Assembly (NCBI GenBank): GCA_017432825.1
Contig: JAFRIJ010000012.1
Span: 18,501 to 82,500, forward strand
Direction: 5' to 3'
Source: Bacilli bacterium
GTDB taxonomy: Bacteria > Bacillota_I > Bacilli_A > RF39 > UBA660
DNA: 64,000 bases
Shown here: piece after piece, positions 44,217 through 53,141 of the stretch
Layout: every line of letters starts with the position of its first letter
How positions within the stretch are numbered: the stretch's first letter is position 1
Notes under the pieces: generated by a model
Databases searched by the model: none
Told to the model about the DNA's origin: nothing
The model's input: only the letters and a program-made list of their open reading frames with translations
Program-made: the position numbers and the translations under genes

Positions 44217-44864
44217 ATGCATAAAAAAATAATTTTTATTATGTTATTAGTTATACTCTCTACAGGATGTACAAGAATAGAAAAAGAAGATAATAATTAT
44301 AACGATATTATTATAGAATGTCTTTCAAAAAAGATAATAACAAATGAAGTAGCAAGAGGATATAAATTCTATATACCAAAGGGAGTAAAATTAATTAAAA
44401 ACTACGACTATAATCAAAAATTTTTAATAGACAATGACGATATATATTTATACGTTGATATAGTAAGCTATTATTATAAAAAAGAATTAACATATGAAGA
44501 AGAAATAAATAGTTATTATTATAAAAAAATAAGTTATAATGGTAAAAAAGGTTATATAAAAATAACAGAAGAAGACAATAAGTATTTAGTAAAAATAGTA
44601 TATAACTATTCTAAAATAGAAGCGTACACAACAAAAGATAAATTAAATAAAGTAGTTACATTAGGTACAATAATATTAAATAATATAGATTATAATGATA
44701 AGATAATTGAAAAAACAATAGATGAAAGTGTAGGAACGTTTAGAGAAGTAACATATGAATTAGATAAGCCGGAAGATGCTAGTAACAAATTTAGAGAATA
44801 CCTAGAAGAATATGTTCAAAAGGAAAAGGAAGAAGAAAAAGTAATACAACTTCCTGATGAATAG
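44217..44864 (+). CDS. hypothetical lipoprotein
   Basis: A 215-residue lipoprotein: signal peptide MHKKIIFIMLLVILSTGC with lipobox STGC (Cys18). The mature part has a mixed alpha/beta region (YKFYIPKGVKLIKNYDYNQK, DDIYLYVDIVSYYYKK) and a Lys/Glu-rich tail. Family unknown. GTAGGTGG precedes the ATG. It is first of four genes reading together (44217-46651). Confidence 0.78.
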   Translation: MHKKIIFIMLLVILSTGCTRIEKEDNNYNDIIIECLSKKIITNEVARGYKFYIPKGVKLIKNYDYNQKFLIDNDDIYLYVDIVSYYYKKELTYEEEINSYYYKKISYNGKKGYIKITEEDNKYLVKIVYNYSKIEAYTTKDKLNKVVTLGTIILNNIDYNDKIIEKTIDESVGTFREVTYELDKPEDASNKFREYLEEYVQKEKEEEKVIQLPDE

Positions 44865-44886
44865 TTGAAGAAAGAGGTGCTTGTTA

Positions 44887-45960
44887 ATGGGATTAATGGA
44901 GAAGTTTAAAAATTTATTTACTGATGAAGAAGTAATTGAGGAAGACGAGCCTGTCAAAATTAAGGAAATAAAAAAAGAAGAAACTAAAGAACACAAATTA
45001 CCAACTTTTATGAGAGAAAAAATAGAAAAAGAAGAAAAAGAGAAAAAAAGCAAATTAGGAAAAAGTAAAACAAAAGAAGAAAAAACAGATAAAGAAAAAG
45101 AAGAAAAAGATAATCCAATAATAACAGAAGAATTTAAGCCAATGGATGCTGAAATAAAAGAACCAAAAGAGAATACTTTTAAATTTCCTGTTTTTGAAGA
45201 TAGTGATTTTATTGAGCCAACAAGAGCAAGTAGACATACACCTCAAATTGAAGAAGAACCAAAACCAGTAAGTTATAATAAAATAATAGAAAAAGAAGAA
45301 CCAAAATTAGAAACAAAAGTTTCTAAGCTATATAAGGATAAAAAAGAAGATGCTGAAGAAATTAAAAGATTTAAGGCCTCACCAATTATTTCACCAATAT
45401 TTGGGGTATTAGATAAAAATTATATTCCAAGTGAAGTAGCGACAAGAAAAGGTGGAAATTATGAAATTAGTAGACATTCTAAAAATGTAGATTTTGATAG
45501 CGTCAGAAAAAAAGCTTTTGAATCAAATAAAACATTAGAAGAAGATATAAAAGATAATTTAATGTGCGAAAATTGTGAATACTTAAAAAAAGCACAATCA
45601 TGTAATAAAAGTGATAAAAAAGATGAAAAAGAAATGTGTAGAAAAAAACATGAAGAAAAAGATATAACATTAGATGAAGCTGAAGAAAATTATTTTGATT
45701 ATGGAGTAACATATGAAAAAAAGCAAGATATTGATCCAATATACTTAGATGAAGAAGAAGATGTAAAAATAGTAAATCATGTCGAAGATAATAAAGAAAA
45801 AGAGGATTCAAAAGAAATTCCTCCAGTAAAAAGTAGCATTAATTTACTATCTACAATAAAAAAGAGTATGGGAGAAGAAGAACCAAAAGAAAAAGACTTA
45901 GAATTAACAGATGATTTATTTAATCTAATAGATTCAATGTATGATGAAAAGGAGGAATAA
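44887..45960 (+). CDS. acidic, mostly disordered protein with Cys cluster
   Basis: A 357-residue highly charged protein (Glu/Lys/Asp). The start is ATG 44887 with AAAGAGGTG; the TTG at 44881 is too close to it. No signal or membrane segment. Conserved-looking islands are FKASPIISPIFGVLDKNYIP (about 165-185) and a cysteine group, CENCEYLKKAQSC with a further Cys, at about 225-255. The end ELTDDLFNLIDSMYDEKEE is helical and acidic. I recall similar SPIxGVxDK islands in proteins of related Bacilli but know no function. It sits between a lipoprotein and two envelope-type small proteins, so an envelope or division link is plausible. Confidence 0.7.
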   Translation: MGLMEKFKNLFTDEEVIEEDEPVKIKEIKKEETKEHKLPTFMREKIEKEEKEKKSKLGKSKTKEEKTDKEKEEKDNPIITEEFKPMDAEIKEPKENTFKFPVFEDSDFIEPTRASRHTPQIEEEPKPVSYNKIIEKEEPKLETKVSKLYKDKKEDAEEIKRFKASPIISPIFGVLDKNYIPSEVATRKGGNYEISRHSKNVDFDSVRKKAFESNKTLEEDIKDNLMCENCEYLKKAQSCNKSDKKDEKEMCRKKHEEKDITLDEAEENYFDYGVTYEKKQDIDPIYLDEEEDVKIVNHVEDNKEKEDSKEIPPVKSSINLLSTIKKSMGEEEPKEKDLELTDDLFNLIDSMYDEKEE

Positions 45961-45963
45961 AAA

Positions 45964-46257
45964 GTGGTAGATATTAATAGTTTTTTATTGATGATATTAT
46001 ATATTTTAGGAGCGGTGTTACTAGTTGTACTAATTATACTAGGAATTAAATTAATTAACACAATAAATAAAGTAGATAATATCATAAGTGAAGTAGAACA
46101 AAAAGTTGATAAAGTAAACAAAATGCTAGGCTTTGTCGACACAATAACAGATTCGATGGCATTAGTAAGTGATAAAATAGTAGATGGTATATCTAACGTA
46201 TTGAAAAAAATATTTGTAAAAGAGAAAAGAAAGGAAGATGATGATATAGATGAGTAA
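45964..46257 (+). CDS. small membrane protein, DUF948-like
   Basis: A 97-residue protein starting with GTG 45964 after GGAGG. One N-terminal membrane segment (about 8-30), then a helical coiled-coil (INTINKVDNIISEVEQKVDK) and an acidic end. The pattern matches DUF948, which in Firmicutes commonly sits next to a YtxH protein, as here. Overlaps the next gene by 8 nt. Confidence 0.72.
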   Translation: MVDINSFLLMILYILGAVLLVVLIILGIKLINTINKVDNIISEVEQKVDKVNKMLGFVDTITDSMALVSDKIVDGISNVLKKIFVKEKRKEDDDIDE

Positions 46258-46651
46258 AAAAGGTTTTGGAAAAATGTTGTTTGGTTTAGGAGTAGGAGTA
46301 GGACTTGGTGCATTATTTTCACCAAAAAGTGGTGAAGAAAACAGAAAAGAATTAAAAGCACAAATGGATAAATTCGTTGACAAATTAAAAGAAATAGATG
46401 TTAACGAAGTAAAGGATGAATTTTTAAACAAAGTAGAAGACATGAGAATTGAATTGGAAGGATTAGACAAAGAGAAAGTTGAAAAATTAGCTAAAGAAAA
46501 AGGTAAAGAATTAAAAAAGAAAGCTGATGAATTAGTAGATTTAGCTAAAGAAAAAGGAACTCCAGTACTAGAAGAGGCATCAAAAAAAATAAGAAAACAA
46601 GCAACTGTTGTTACTAAGAAAATCCTTGATAAATTAGAAGAAACTAAATAG
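46250..46651 (+). CDS. YtxH domain protein
   Basis: A 133-residue protein. The N-terminus KMLFGLGVGVGLGALFSPKSG is the YtxH glycine-rich membrane helix and SPKSGEENR box; the rest is a long charged amphipathic helix. YtxH proteins are linked to general stress in Bacillus but their activity is unknown. It overlaps the upstream gene and ends the four-gene unit. Confidence 0.82.
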   Translation: MSKKGFGKMLFGLGVGVGLGALFSPKSGEENRKELKAQMDKFVDKLKEIDVNEVKDEFLNKVEDMRIELEGLDKEKVEKLAKEKGKELKKKADELVDLAKEKGTPVLEEASKKIRKQATVVTKKILDKLEETK

Positions 46652-46678
46652 GAACTATTGATAAAATAGTTCTTTTTT
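46652..46678 (+). terminator. terminator fused to the next promoter
   Basis: An 8-bp stem (46652-46659 with 46665-46672) and T6 (46673-46678), whose last T is the T of the next TG. Confidence 0.85.
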
Positions 46679-46686
46679 GTTATAAT
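46678..46686 (+). promoter_or_regulatory. extended -10 promoter TGtTATAAT
   Basis: TG at 46678-46679 and TATAAT at 46681-46686, directly on the preceding terminator. Confidence 0.6.
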
Positions 46687-46709
46687 TATTATAATAAAAG
46701 GGTGATAAA

Positions 46710-48506
46710 ATGATAAAGAGTTTTATTAGTAAATTTGGAAAAGAAAAATTTGCCTTTATACTTATTATTATAATAGTTTTAATAATAATGGGATTATACC
46801 AAACTTTTTCACTACTAACCGATAGTGCTGGAATAAGCTATAGTAACAACACAAAAACATATCAATTTGTAATTGGTGGAAAAGAAGAAAATGAAATATT
46901 AATAAGTGAAAATGATAGTAAATACATAGACGTTCTAATAAAAAATGACAAAGAACTAACTTTATCATATGCCCTATACTATAATTTAGATAAAGACAAT
47001 AATGATATAACAATTGGTTATTTAAAAGAAAGCAATTCTAAACCTAGTGGAACAATATTAGATAAAGAAACAAAAGTAATTTCATTAAAAATAATAAATA
47101 ATAGCAATAATTTAGTTAAAATCACATTAGGAATAAACAATGGAATACAAAATGGAGGAGAATTAAAAAAGAGTGGAGAAAGAATTACTAAAGAAATAGC
47201 AAATCTAGATAAAGAAAATGTAAATGAACCAGAATTAGATAACAATTTAATACCAGTTTATTACGATGCCGAATTAAACAAATGGTTAAAAGCTGATGAG
47301 TCAAATACAAATGAGAAATATAAATGGTATAATTACGCTAAAGATGAAAAAATATGGGCAAATGCAGTGATAGTAACCGATAACACAAGAAGTAATTATT
47401 TGAATAATAAACCAGGAACAATAATTAATGACCAAGACATATTAGCATTTTTTGTTTGGATACCTAGATATAAATATCAAGTATGGAATGTAACAAGAAA
47501 TATACTAAATGAAAACAATTACATATATAGTGCTAAAGAAAAAGGAATAAATATTAAATTTGAAGCTGGCAGTAAAAGTACAGGAAACTTGAATTGTACA
47601 TATAACAAAAATATTAAAAATGAAAAAAACGATATTTGTAAGATTGATAATACCATAATAAATACAAATATAGAAGAAGAAATATGGTATACACATCCTG
47701 CATTTACATATGGTGGAAAAGAAATAACCGGTCTATGGATTGGAAAATTTGAAACTACAGGAGGATTAGATAAACCAACAATTTTACCAAATCAAAAAGC
47801 TATAAGAAATATAAACATATCTACTGGATTTAATTTAGCAAAAAAAATAAATGAATATAATTCTAATTCAAATATAGATGCACATCTAATTAAAAATATA
47901 GAGTGGGGTGCTATAGCGTATCTTTCACATAGTGATTATGGATATTGCCAAGATGAATCATGTGCAATCCCAAGTAACAATTCCAAATTAGGAATTACTG
48001 GAAGATCATCAGGAAATACCGATAGTAAAGAATCATCAGACGAAGGAAATTATACATATGATGGTTTCCAAATAGTTGATAATAATAAAACCAATGATTT
48101 TGATATATCAAAAATATCAAGTACAACAAAAACAATATATGGAGTATACGATTTACTTGGTGGATTAAAGGAATTTTCAATGGGTAATATGATAAATGAC
48201 AATAAATCACTAAATATTAAAGAATCCGGTAACGAATGGAACAATACAAATTATTTATCAACAAAATATTATGATATATATTCAAATAATAGTTTAACTA
48301 ATTCCAGAATAGGCGACGCTACTAGTGAAGTAACACTAGATAATAATAAAACATGGAATAGTAATAAAGACCAATCATTCATAAATTCAGATTATCCATG
48401 GTTTGTTAGAGGAAATAATTACGAAGAAGCAGGAAGCATATTTGACTATAATAATTCAACCGGTGATAAAAATACAGAATATGGATTAAGAATTGTTTTA
48501 TCCTAG
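46710..48506 (+). CDS. membrane-anchored surface protein with FGE/C-type-lectin-like domain
   Basis: A 598-residue protein. An N-terminal membrane segment (about 14-35) is followed by a beta domain (about 40-150, DUF-like). From about 225 to 598 it resembles the formylglycine-generating-enzyme/C-type-lectin fold: FFVWIPRYKYQVW, WYTHPAFTYGGKEITGLWIG, KNIEWGAIAYLSHSDYG, YGVYDLLGGLKEFSMG and the terminal YGLRIVLS. Related proteins occur in uncultured Firmicutes and are thought to bind ligands; enzymatic activity is not expected. GGGTGAT precedes ATG 46710. No reverse transcriptase or template repeat accompanies it. Confidence 0.65.
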   Translation: MIKSFISKFGKEKFAFILIIIIVLIIMGLYQTFSLLTDSAGISYSNNTKTYQFVIGGKEENEILISENDSKYIDVLIKNDKELTLSYALYYNLDKDNNDITIGYLKESNSKPSGTILDKETKVISLKIINNSNNLVKITLGINNGIQNGGELKKSGERITKEIANLDKENVNEPELDNNLIPVYYDAELNKWLKADESNTNEKYKWYNYAKDEKIWANAVIVTDNTRSNYLNNKPGTIINDQDILAFFVWIPRYKYQVWNVTRNILNENNYIYSAKEKGINIKFEAGSKSTGNLNCTYNKNIKNEKNDICKIDNTIINTNIEEEIWYTHPAFTYGGKEITGLWIGKFETTGGLDKPTILPNQKAIRNINISTGFNLAKKINEYNSNSNIDAHLIKNIEWGAIAYLSHSDYGYCQDESCAIPSNNSKLGITGRSSGNTDSKESSDEGNYTYDGFQIVDNNKTNDFDISKISSTTKTIYGVYDLLGGLKEFSMGNMINDNKSLNIKESGNEWNNTNYLSTKYYDIYSNNSLTNSRIGDATSEVTLDNNKTWNSNKDQSFINSDYPWFVRGNNYEEAGSIFDYNNSTGDKNTEYGLRIVLS

Positions 48507-48572
48507 AGTTAAATTTATTTACAACAATAATATGACTATGCTAGACTAAAAATTAAGTATTGGAGGTATTAT

Positions 48573-49394
48573 ATGATAAAAGAATTAAATAATATAATAA
48601 CATCAAAACAATTCTATCTACCATTAGTATATATATTTGTTGGAATAATAATATATTATATATTCTACTTCATAACAAAGAAAATTAATAATATTAATAA
48701 CAAAGTAGATGGTAAAATAATTAGTAAAGGAAATTTAAAAAGAAAAAACACTCTAATAGGATTAATTAATAATATTATTAAATATATTATAGCTGTAATA
48801 GTAATAATAAATATTTTAAATGTATATAAAGTAAATACAGATAAAATTATTGCTTCACTTGGAATAGCAAGTTTTGTTATTGGTTTAGCTTTTCAAGACA
48901 TAATTAAAGATTTTTTAGCAGGAATATTCATTGTATTTGATAATACTTATTCAGTAGGTGATTGGATAACAGTTGATAATTTTAAGGGAGAAGTAATATC
49001 AATGGGATTAAAAACGACGAAGATAAAAGCAAATACTGGAGAAGTAATGATATTGGCAAATTCAACATTAACAAAAGTAATTAATTACAACTTAAGTAAT
49101 CCTAAAATATATTTAAAAGTACCTTTTAGCTACGAAGAAAAAATAGATAAAGTAGAAAATGTATTAGGAAGTATAATTGAAGATATAAAAAAAGAAGAAT
49201 ATGTAAAAGAAGCAAACCTATTAGGTGTAGATGGCTTTGAATCAAGCAATATTGATTATGCATTAGAAGTAATATGTTCTCCAAATAAACAATATCAAAT
49301 AAAAAGGATATTACTAAGAAAAATAAAAGTAGCATTTGATGAAAATAATATAGTAATACCATTTAATCAAATAGATGTACATATAGATAAGTAG
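48573..49394 (+). CDS. small-conductance mechanosensitive channel (MscS family)
   Basis: A 273-residue channel with three membrane segments (about 15-38, 60-85, 90-115). The pore helix and beta domain show LGIASFVIGLAFQDIIKDFLAG and NTYSVGDWITVDNFKGEV, then LANSTLTKVINYN. Length and layout match YkuT-type MscS proteins. GGAGGT precedes ATG 48573. With MscL (30315) the window encodes both kinds of osmotic safety valve. The HD protein follows after 8 nt. Confidence 0.92.
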   Translation: MIKELNNIITSKQFYLPLVYIFVGIIIYYIFYFITKKINNINNKVDGKIISKGNLKRKNTLIGLINNIIKYIIAVIVIINILNVYKVNTDKIIASLGIASFVIGLAFQDIIKDFLAGIFIVFDNTYSVGDWITVDNFKGEVISMGLKTTKIKANTGEVMILANSTLTKVINYNLSNPKIYLKVPFSYEEKIDKVENVLGSIIEDIKKEEYVKEANLLGVDGFESSNIDYALEVICSPNKQYQIKRILLRKIKVAFDENNIVIPFNQIDVHIDK

Positions 49395-49402
49395 GTTAAA
49401 TT

Positions 49403-49984
49403 ATGGAAAAGATAAACTATTTTAAAAAAGAAATAAGTTATATTAAAGATGAAGAATTAGTTAAAGATATCAAAACATTAATAAAATTACTACCTGATTA
49501 TTTTTTTGAAATTCCAGCATCATCAACAGGGAAATATCACCCTAAATATGCTTTAGGAGAAAATGGATTAGTAAGACATACAAAAGCTGCTGTAAGATTT
49601 GCATACGAGTTGCTATCAAATAATACTATAGGTTGCAAATTTAGCGATAGAGATAAAGATTTAATAATAATGGCTTTAATATTACATGATGGATTAAAAA
49701 GTGGATTAGAACACGATAAATATACGAAATTTGACCATCCATTATTAATGTCTAAATATATAATGGAAAACAAAGAAAAATTAATAATGGATATAGATGA
49801 TATAAGAAAACTATGTCGTATGATTGAATCTCACATGGGAGAATGGACCTATGATACATACCTAAAAAAAGAAGTATTACCAAAACCTGTAACAGCAGAA
49901 CAAAGATTTGTTCATATGTGTGATTTCTTAGCAAGCAGAAAATTTATTAATATAGATTTTTTAAGAAACAATATTAAAGATTAA
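49403..49984 (+). CDS. HD-domain phosphohydrolase
   Basis: A 193-residue cytosolic protein. Metal-binding HD pattern: GLVRHTKAAV, LILHDGLKSG, FDHPLLMSKY and IESHMGEW, then FVHMCDFLAS. The spacing resembles the HD part of 3'-5' exoribonuclease YhaM-like proteins, but the OB-fold is missing, so the substrate is unknown. It has a weak ribosome site (TAGG) and is likely translated from the mscS transcript. Confidence 0.78.
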   Translation: MEKINYFKKEISYIKDEELVKDIKTLIKLLPDYFFEIPASSTGKYHPKYALGENGLVRHTKAAVRFAYELLSNNTIGCKFSDRDKDLIIMALILHDGLKSGLEHDKYTKFDHPLLMSKYIMENKEKLIMDIDDIRKLCRMIESHMGEWTYDTYLKKEVLPKPVTAEQRFVHMCDFLASRKFINIDFLRNNIKD

Positions 49985-50033
49985 TTTCTATATGTAAAGT
50001 AAACAAAAAAATATTTAAAAAATTATAGTAATA

Positions 50034-50042
50034 TGTTATTAT
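50034..50042 (+). promoter_or_regulatory. ftsW promoter (extended -10)
   Basis: TG at 50034-50035 and TATTAT at 50037-50042, 20 nt before the ATG. Confidence 0.5.
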
Positions 50043-50061
50043 ATACTAAAGGATTGATAAA

Positions 50062-51207
50062 ATGAAAAAAGTATTTAAAAGAATAGACAAACCTTTATTA
50101 ATAACAACTATAATTTTTTTTATTTTTGGTTTAGTAATGGTGTTAAGTGCTTCAAGTATGGAAAGTTATATGCGATATGGTTCAAGTCCATATATCTACT
50201 TTTTTAAACAATTAATATTTGTAGCAGTTGGATCTATAATCTTTTTTATAGTAACAAGAATACCAATTAAAGCGTATAAAACACTTTCTTGTTTTTTAAT
50301 GGTAATAATAATTGCGGGCCTAATAGGATTAACAGCATATGGATATGTTGCTAAAAATGCTCAAAGTTGGTTTCAATTAGGACCTATAAATATTCAACCA
50401 AGTGAATTTGCTAAAGTAATTATAATTGTATATTTGGCACACTATTACAACAAGAACAAAACAAACTTGAATAATACATGGATACTAATAAAACCATTAT
50501 TACCAGTATTTATAATATTTGTATTAGTTGCAATACAACCAGATTTTGGAACAGCATCAGTAATAGCATTAATAAGTTTCTTCATGTTTTTTTCACTTCC
50601 AATGGGTAAACTATGTCGTTTTAAATTTTCATCATTAATAATAGTATTAATATTTGTTTTAACAATAGTATTTATATTTGCCAAGGGATATTTACTAAAG
50701 CCATACCAATTAGAAAGATTTAATTTTAAAGATCCATGTGAAAGATATCAAGAAGAATCCGGATATCAATTATGTAATAGTTTCATAGCTTTTAAAAACG
50801 GGAATATTACAGGGCAAGGAATAGGTATGAGTACCCAAAAATACCTATATCTACCAGAATCATACACCGATTTCATATTTCCAATAATAGTTGAAGAATG
50901 GGGATTAATAGTAGGAATAATTATAATAATACTTTATTTATTTATAATATATAGAATATATATTATAGCAAGAAGAGCTAATGATTTAACAAGTTCTTTA
51001 ATAGCATATGGCATATGTATGTATTATTTTTTACATATAGTAATTAATTTAATGGGAGTATTGGGATTAGGACCATTAACAGGATTACCATTACCATTCT
51101 TATCATATGGAGGAAGTTATGTAATTAATCTAATGATATCATTAGGGTTAGTACAAAGAGTAGCAATAGAAAGTAATAAAAAGAATAAAAAACAAAAAGA
51201 AGCATAA
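50062..51207 (+). CDS. ftsW: SEDS peptidoglycan glycosyltransferase FtsW
   Basis: A 381-residue polytopic protein (about ten membrane segments). SEDS motifs: GLVMVLSASS at the first segment, NAQSWFQLGPINIQPSEFAK, IQPDFGTASVI, QGIGMSTQKYLYLPESYTDF and LPLPFLSYGGS. The extended extracellular loop with PESYTDFIF and EEWG fits FtsW better than RodA, though SpoVE is also close. It polymerises septal glycan with the class B PBP. Its location away from the rsmH-pbpB cluster is unusual for some lineages but common in reduced Firmicutes. Confidence 0.9.
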   Translation: MKKVFKRIDKPLLITTIIFFIFGLVMVLSASSMESYMRYGSSPYIYFFKQLIFVAVGSIIFFIVTRIPIKAYKTLSCFLMVIIIAGLIGLTAYGYVAKNAQSWFQLGPINIQPSEFAKVIIIVYLAHYYNKNKTNLNNTWILIKPLLPVFIIFVLVAIQPDFGTASVIALISFFMFFSLPMGKLCRFKFSSLIIVLIFVLTIVFIFAKGYLLKPYQLERFNFKDPCERYQEESGYQLCNSFIAFKNGNITGQGIGMSTQKYLYLPESYTDFIFPIIVEEWGLIVGIIIIILYLFIIYRIYIIARRANDLTSSLIAYGICMYYFLHIVINLMGVLGLGPLTGLPLPFLSYGGSYVINLMISLGLVQRVAIESNKKNKKQKEA

Positions 51208-51218
51208 GCTTCTTTTTT
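51194..51218. terminator. bidirectional terminator between ftsW and cotZ-like gene
   Basis: A 10-bp stem (51194-51203 with 51208-51217) and ATAA loop; both convergent stops lie in or beside it. Confidence 0.85.
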
Positions 51219-51642
51219 AAACATCTGACACATTGGTATCGTCTAAACATCTTATAATACATAAACAATCTAAATTAATAGTAAAGAATGAGTTAGTAGA
51301 AGTATAAGTAGGAACGTCACCAGTAGTATCAGCAACTAAAACTCTAAAAGTAGCACAGCAATTATCTAATTTTTCTAATCTAAATATTGAAGAAGTAGTA
51401 GTTTCAGTAGGACTTTTGCTTATAGGCATAGATAATGGCGTATTTCCAGTGGTACAAGTATATAAAACAATAGGTCTAGTATTATAAAGAACCATAGAGA
51501 ACTGTTGACCTAAAAAACCTCTATCACATGTATCTAAACAAGAATCACCACATTCAGCATTTTCCTGTAATATCAATATAACCCTTAATATATTAGAAAT
51601 ACAATTATCGCAACAATTATTTTTATCTTGATTATTATTCAT
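51217..51642 (-). CDS. cotZ: spore coat protein, CotY/CotZ type
   Basis: A 141-residue Cys-rich protein. The order matches CotY/CotZ: an N-terminal Cys group (CCDNCISNILRVI), a second group (CGDSCLDTC), SIFRLEKLDNCCATFRVLV and a C-terminal NLDCLCIIRCLDD like the Bacillus VDLDCFCAINCL. CotY and CotZ form the disulfide-linked crust of the spore. GGGGTGG precedes the ATG. A sigma-K-like -10 (CATATGTTA) lies upstream, fitting late mother-cell expression. Confidence 0.85.
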   Translation of the reverse strand: MNNNQDKNNCCDNCISNILRVILILQENAECGDSCLDTCDRGFLGQQFSMVLYNTRPIVLYTCTTGNTPLSMPISKSPTETTTSSIFRLEKLDNCCATFRVLVADTTGDVPTYTSTNSFFTINLDCLCIIRCLDDTNVSDV

Positions 51643-51672
51643 ATCAATCCACCCCTTTTTTATATTTCAATA

Positions 51673-51701
51673 TAACATATGATAATTATAATAAAAAATG
51701 T
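51673..51701 (-). promoter_or_regulatory. possible sigma-K-type promoter for cotZ
   Basis: On the minus strand, ACA (complement of 51699-51701), 17 bp, then CATATGTTA (complement of 51673-51681), fitting AC-N16/17-CATAnnnTA. The match is short and the region AT-rich. Confidence 0.35.
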
Positions 51702-51743
51702 ATTACTATAACCTAATTTAGACATTTTTTAAAATATAATTAA

Positions 51744-51749
51744 TATAAT
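51744..51749 (+). promoter_or_regulatory. -10 element giving a leaderless transcript
   Basis: TATAAT at 51744-51749 ends 6 nt before the ATG at 51756; no G-rich ribosome site is present. An alternative TATAAT is at 51735-51740. Confidence 0.45.
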
Positions 51750-51755
51750 TGTAAT

Positions 51756-53024
51756 ATGAAAAAAAATATAAATTTTATAATATTATTATTGCTATTAATA
51801 TTACTAAAAAAAATTAATCATAATATATTTAATAACTATAATGATATTTTAAAATATATAAGCATAATAATAATATTAGTATCAAGTTTTTATTTTGTAA
51901 TAAAACTAAATTATAAAAATTATGATGTAAAAAAAATGAATAATATAATAAGAGAAAGTAATAGTAATGATTTAAAAGCATTATTTATGTCATTAGGTGC
52001 CAAAATAGGAGTAGGATCTATAGCAGGAATAAGTATAGCTATATATATAAATGGGCCAGGTGTATTATTATGGATATGGATAATAACGTCGTTATCATCC
52101 ATACTAACATATTGTGAAACTTTTTTAGGAAGCAAATACCAGAATGGAGTATTTAGCTATATAAAGAAAGGATTAAATAATAGGATAGCACTAATATATA
52201 CAATGCTATTAATATTTATATATGAAATTGGCTTTGTTGGAATACAAACAAATACTATTTATAAATCATTAATAGAATTAAATATTATTAACAGCAAATT
52301 AACAATTATTATTATATTATTAATAATATCATTATTAATATTTAATAGATTAGAAAAAATTATTACAATTACTTCTAAAATAGTCCCATTAATGTGTTTA
52401 ATATATATTATAGTATCAATACCATTATTATTTAAAATAAATATAATTAGAATTATAGAAATAATAATAAAAGATGGAATTAATAATAATAAACTATTAA
52501 AAATAATAACAGCAGGTTTTTATAGAGGAATATTTGCTACTGAATCAGGAATAGGAACTTCTAGTATTTCATCAACAATTAGTAATAATAGAGAAAAACA
52601 AGCTATGGTTCAATTAATAGGTGTACATTTTATATCGCTAATAATAATTTCTTTAACAGGAATTATAGTGATAAATTATAGTAATAATTATATTGGAAAA
52701 ATAAATGGAATAGAAATTCTTCTAAATATATATAATAACTTTTACGGATTAAGTGGTAAAATATACATTAATATAATTATTCTTTTATTTGCAATATCAA
52801 CAATATTATGTTCATATTTCTATACAATTAAAGCAATTGAATATATAAAAAATAAAATAACAAATATAGATATAATAATTATAAAAGTAGTAATTATAAT
52901 TTTTTCGTTTTTAGGTATGGTAATAAAATCATCTATAATATGGTCAATAATAGATAACCTAATAATATATTTATTAATAATAAATATATGTGCTATGATA
53001 AAATTAAGAAAAGAAATTAAATAA
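51756..53024 (+). CDS. alanine/glycine:cation symporter (AGCS family)
   Basis: A 422-residue polytopic transporter with about ten to eleven membrane segments. AGCS hallmarks: SLGAKIGVGSIAGISIAIYI followed by NGPGVLLWIWI, and FYRGIFATESGIGTSSIS, which correspond to the family's GNIAGVA/GGPGAxFWMW and FRxGLFSNEAGMGS blocks. Family members take up alanine or glycine with Na+ or H+. The N-terminus (about 1-55) is shorter than usual. Translation has no ribosome site and may be leaderless. Confidence 0.8.
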   Translation: MKKNINFIILLLLLILLKKINHNIFNNYNDILKYISIIIILVSSFYFVIKLNYKNYDVKKMNNIIRESNSNDLKALFMSLGAKIGVGSIAGISIAIYINGPGVLLWIWIITSLSSILTYCETFLGSKYQNGVFSYIKKGLNNRIALIYTMLLIFIYEIGFVGIQTNTIYKSLIELNIINSKLTIIIILLIISLLIFNRLEKIITITSKIVPLMCLIYIIVSIPLLFKINIIRIIEIIIKDGINNNKLLKIITAGFYRGIFATESGIGTSSISSTISNNREKQAMVQLIGVHFISLIIISLTGIIVINYSNNYIGKINGIEILLNIYNNFYGLSGKIYINIIILLFAISTILCSYFYTIKAIEYIKNKITNIDIIIIKVVIIIFSFLGMVIKSSIIWSIIDNLIIYLLIINICAMIKLRKEIK

Positions 53025-53030
53025 AAAGTA

Positions 53031-53059
53031 TTTACAAAAAAGATTTTTTATATTATCAT
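53031..53059 (+). promoter_or_regulatory. rpsO promoter and leader
   Basis: TTTACA (53031-53036), 17 bp, TATCAT (53054-53059). The roughly 75-nt leader to 53141 contains a short GGTA/TACC hairpin (around 53099) and ends with AAAGGAGG. S15 leaders are often autoregulatory; no specific fold is proven here. Confidence 0.55.
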
Positions 53060-53141
53060 TAAATTGTTCCTTTTGCTTGGTATCTTGTACCTCTTACATT
53101 TTACTAGGAAAAAGGTGAAATAAATAAAAGGAGGAAAAACA

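Noticed and set aside
46710..48506. Diversity-generating retroelement
   Set aside because: The fold is suggestive, but there is no reverse transcriptase, template repeat or initiation sequence in the window.
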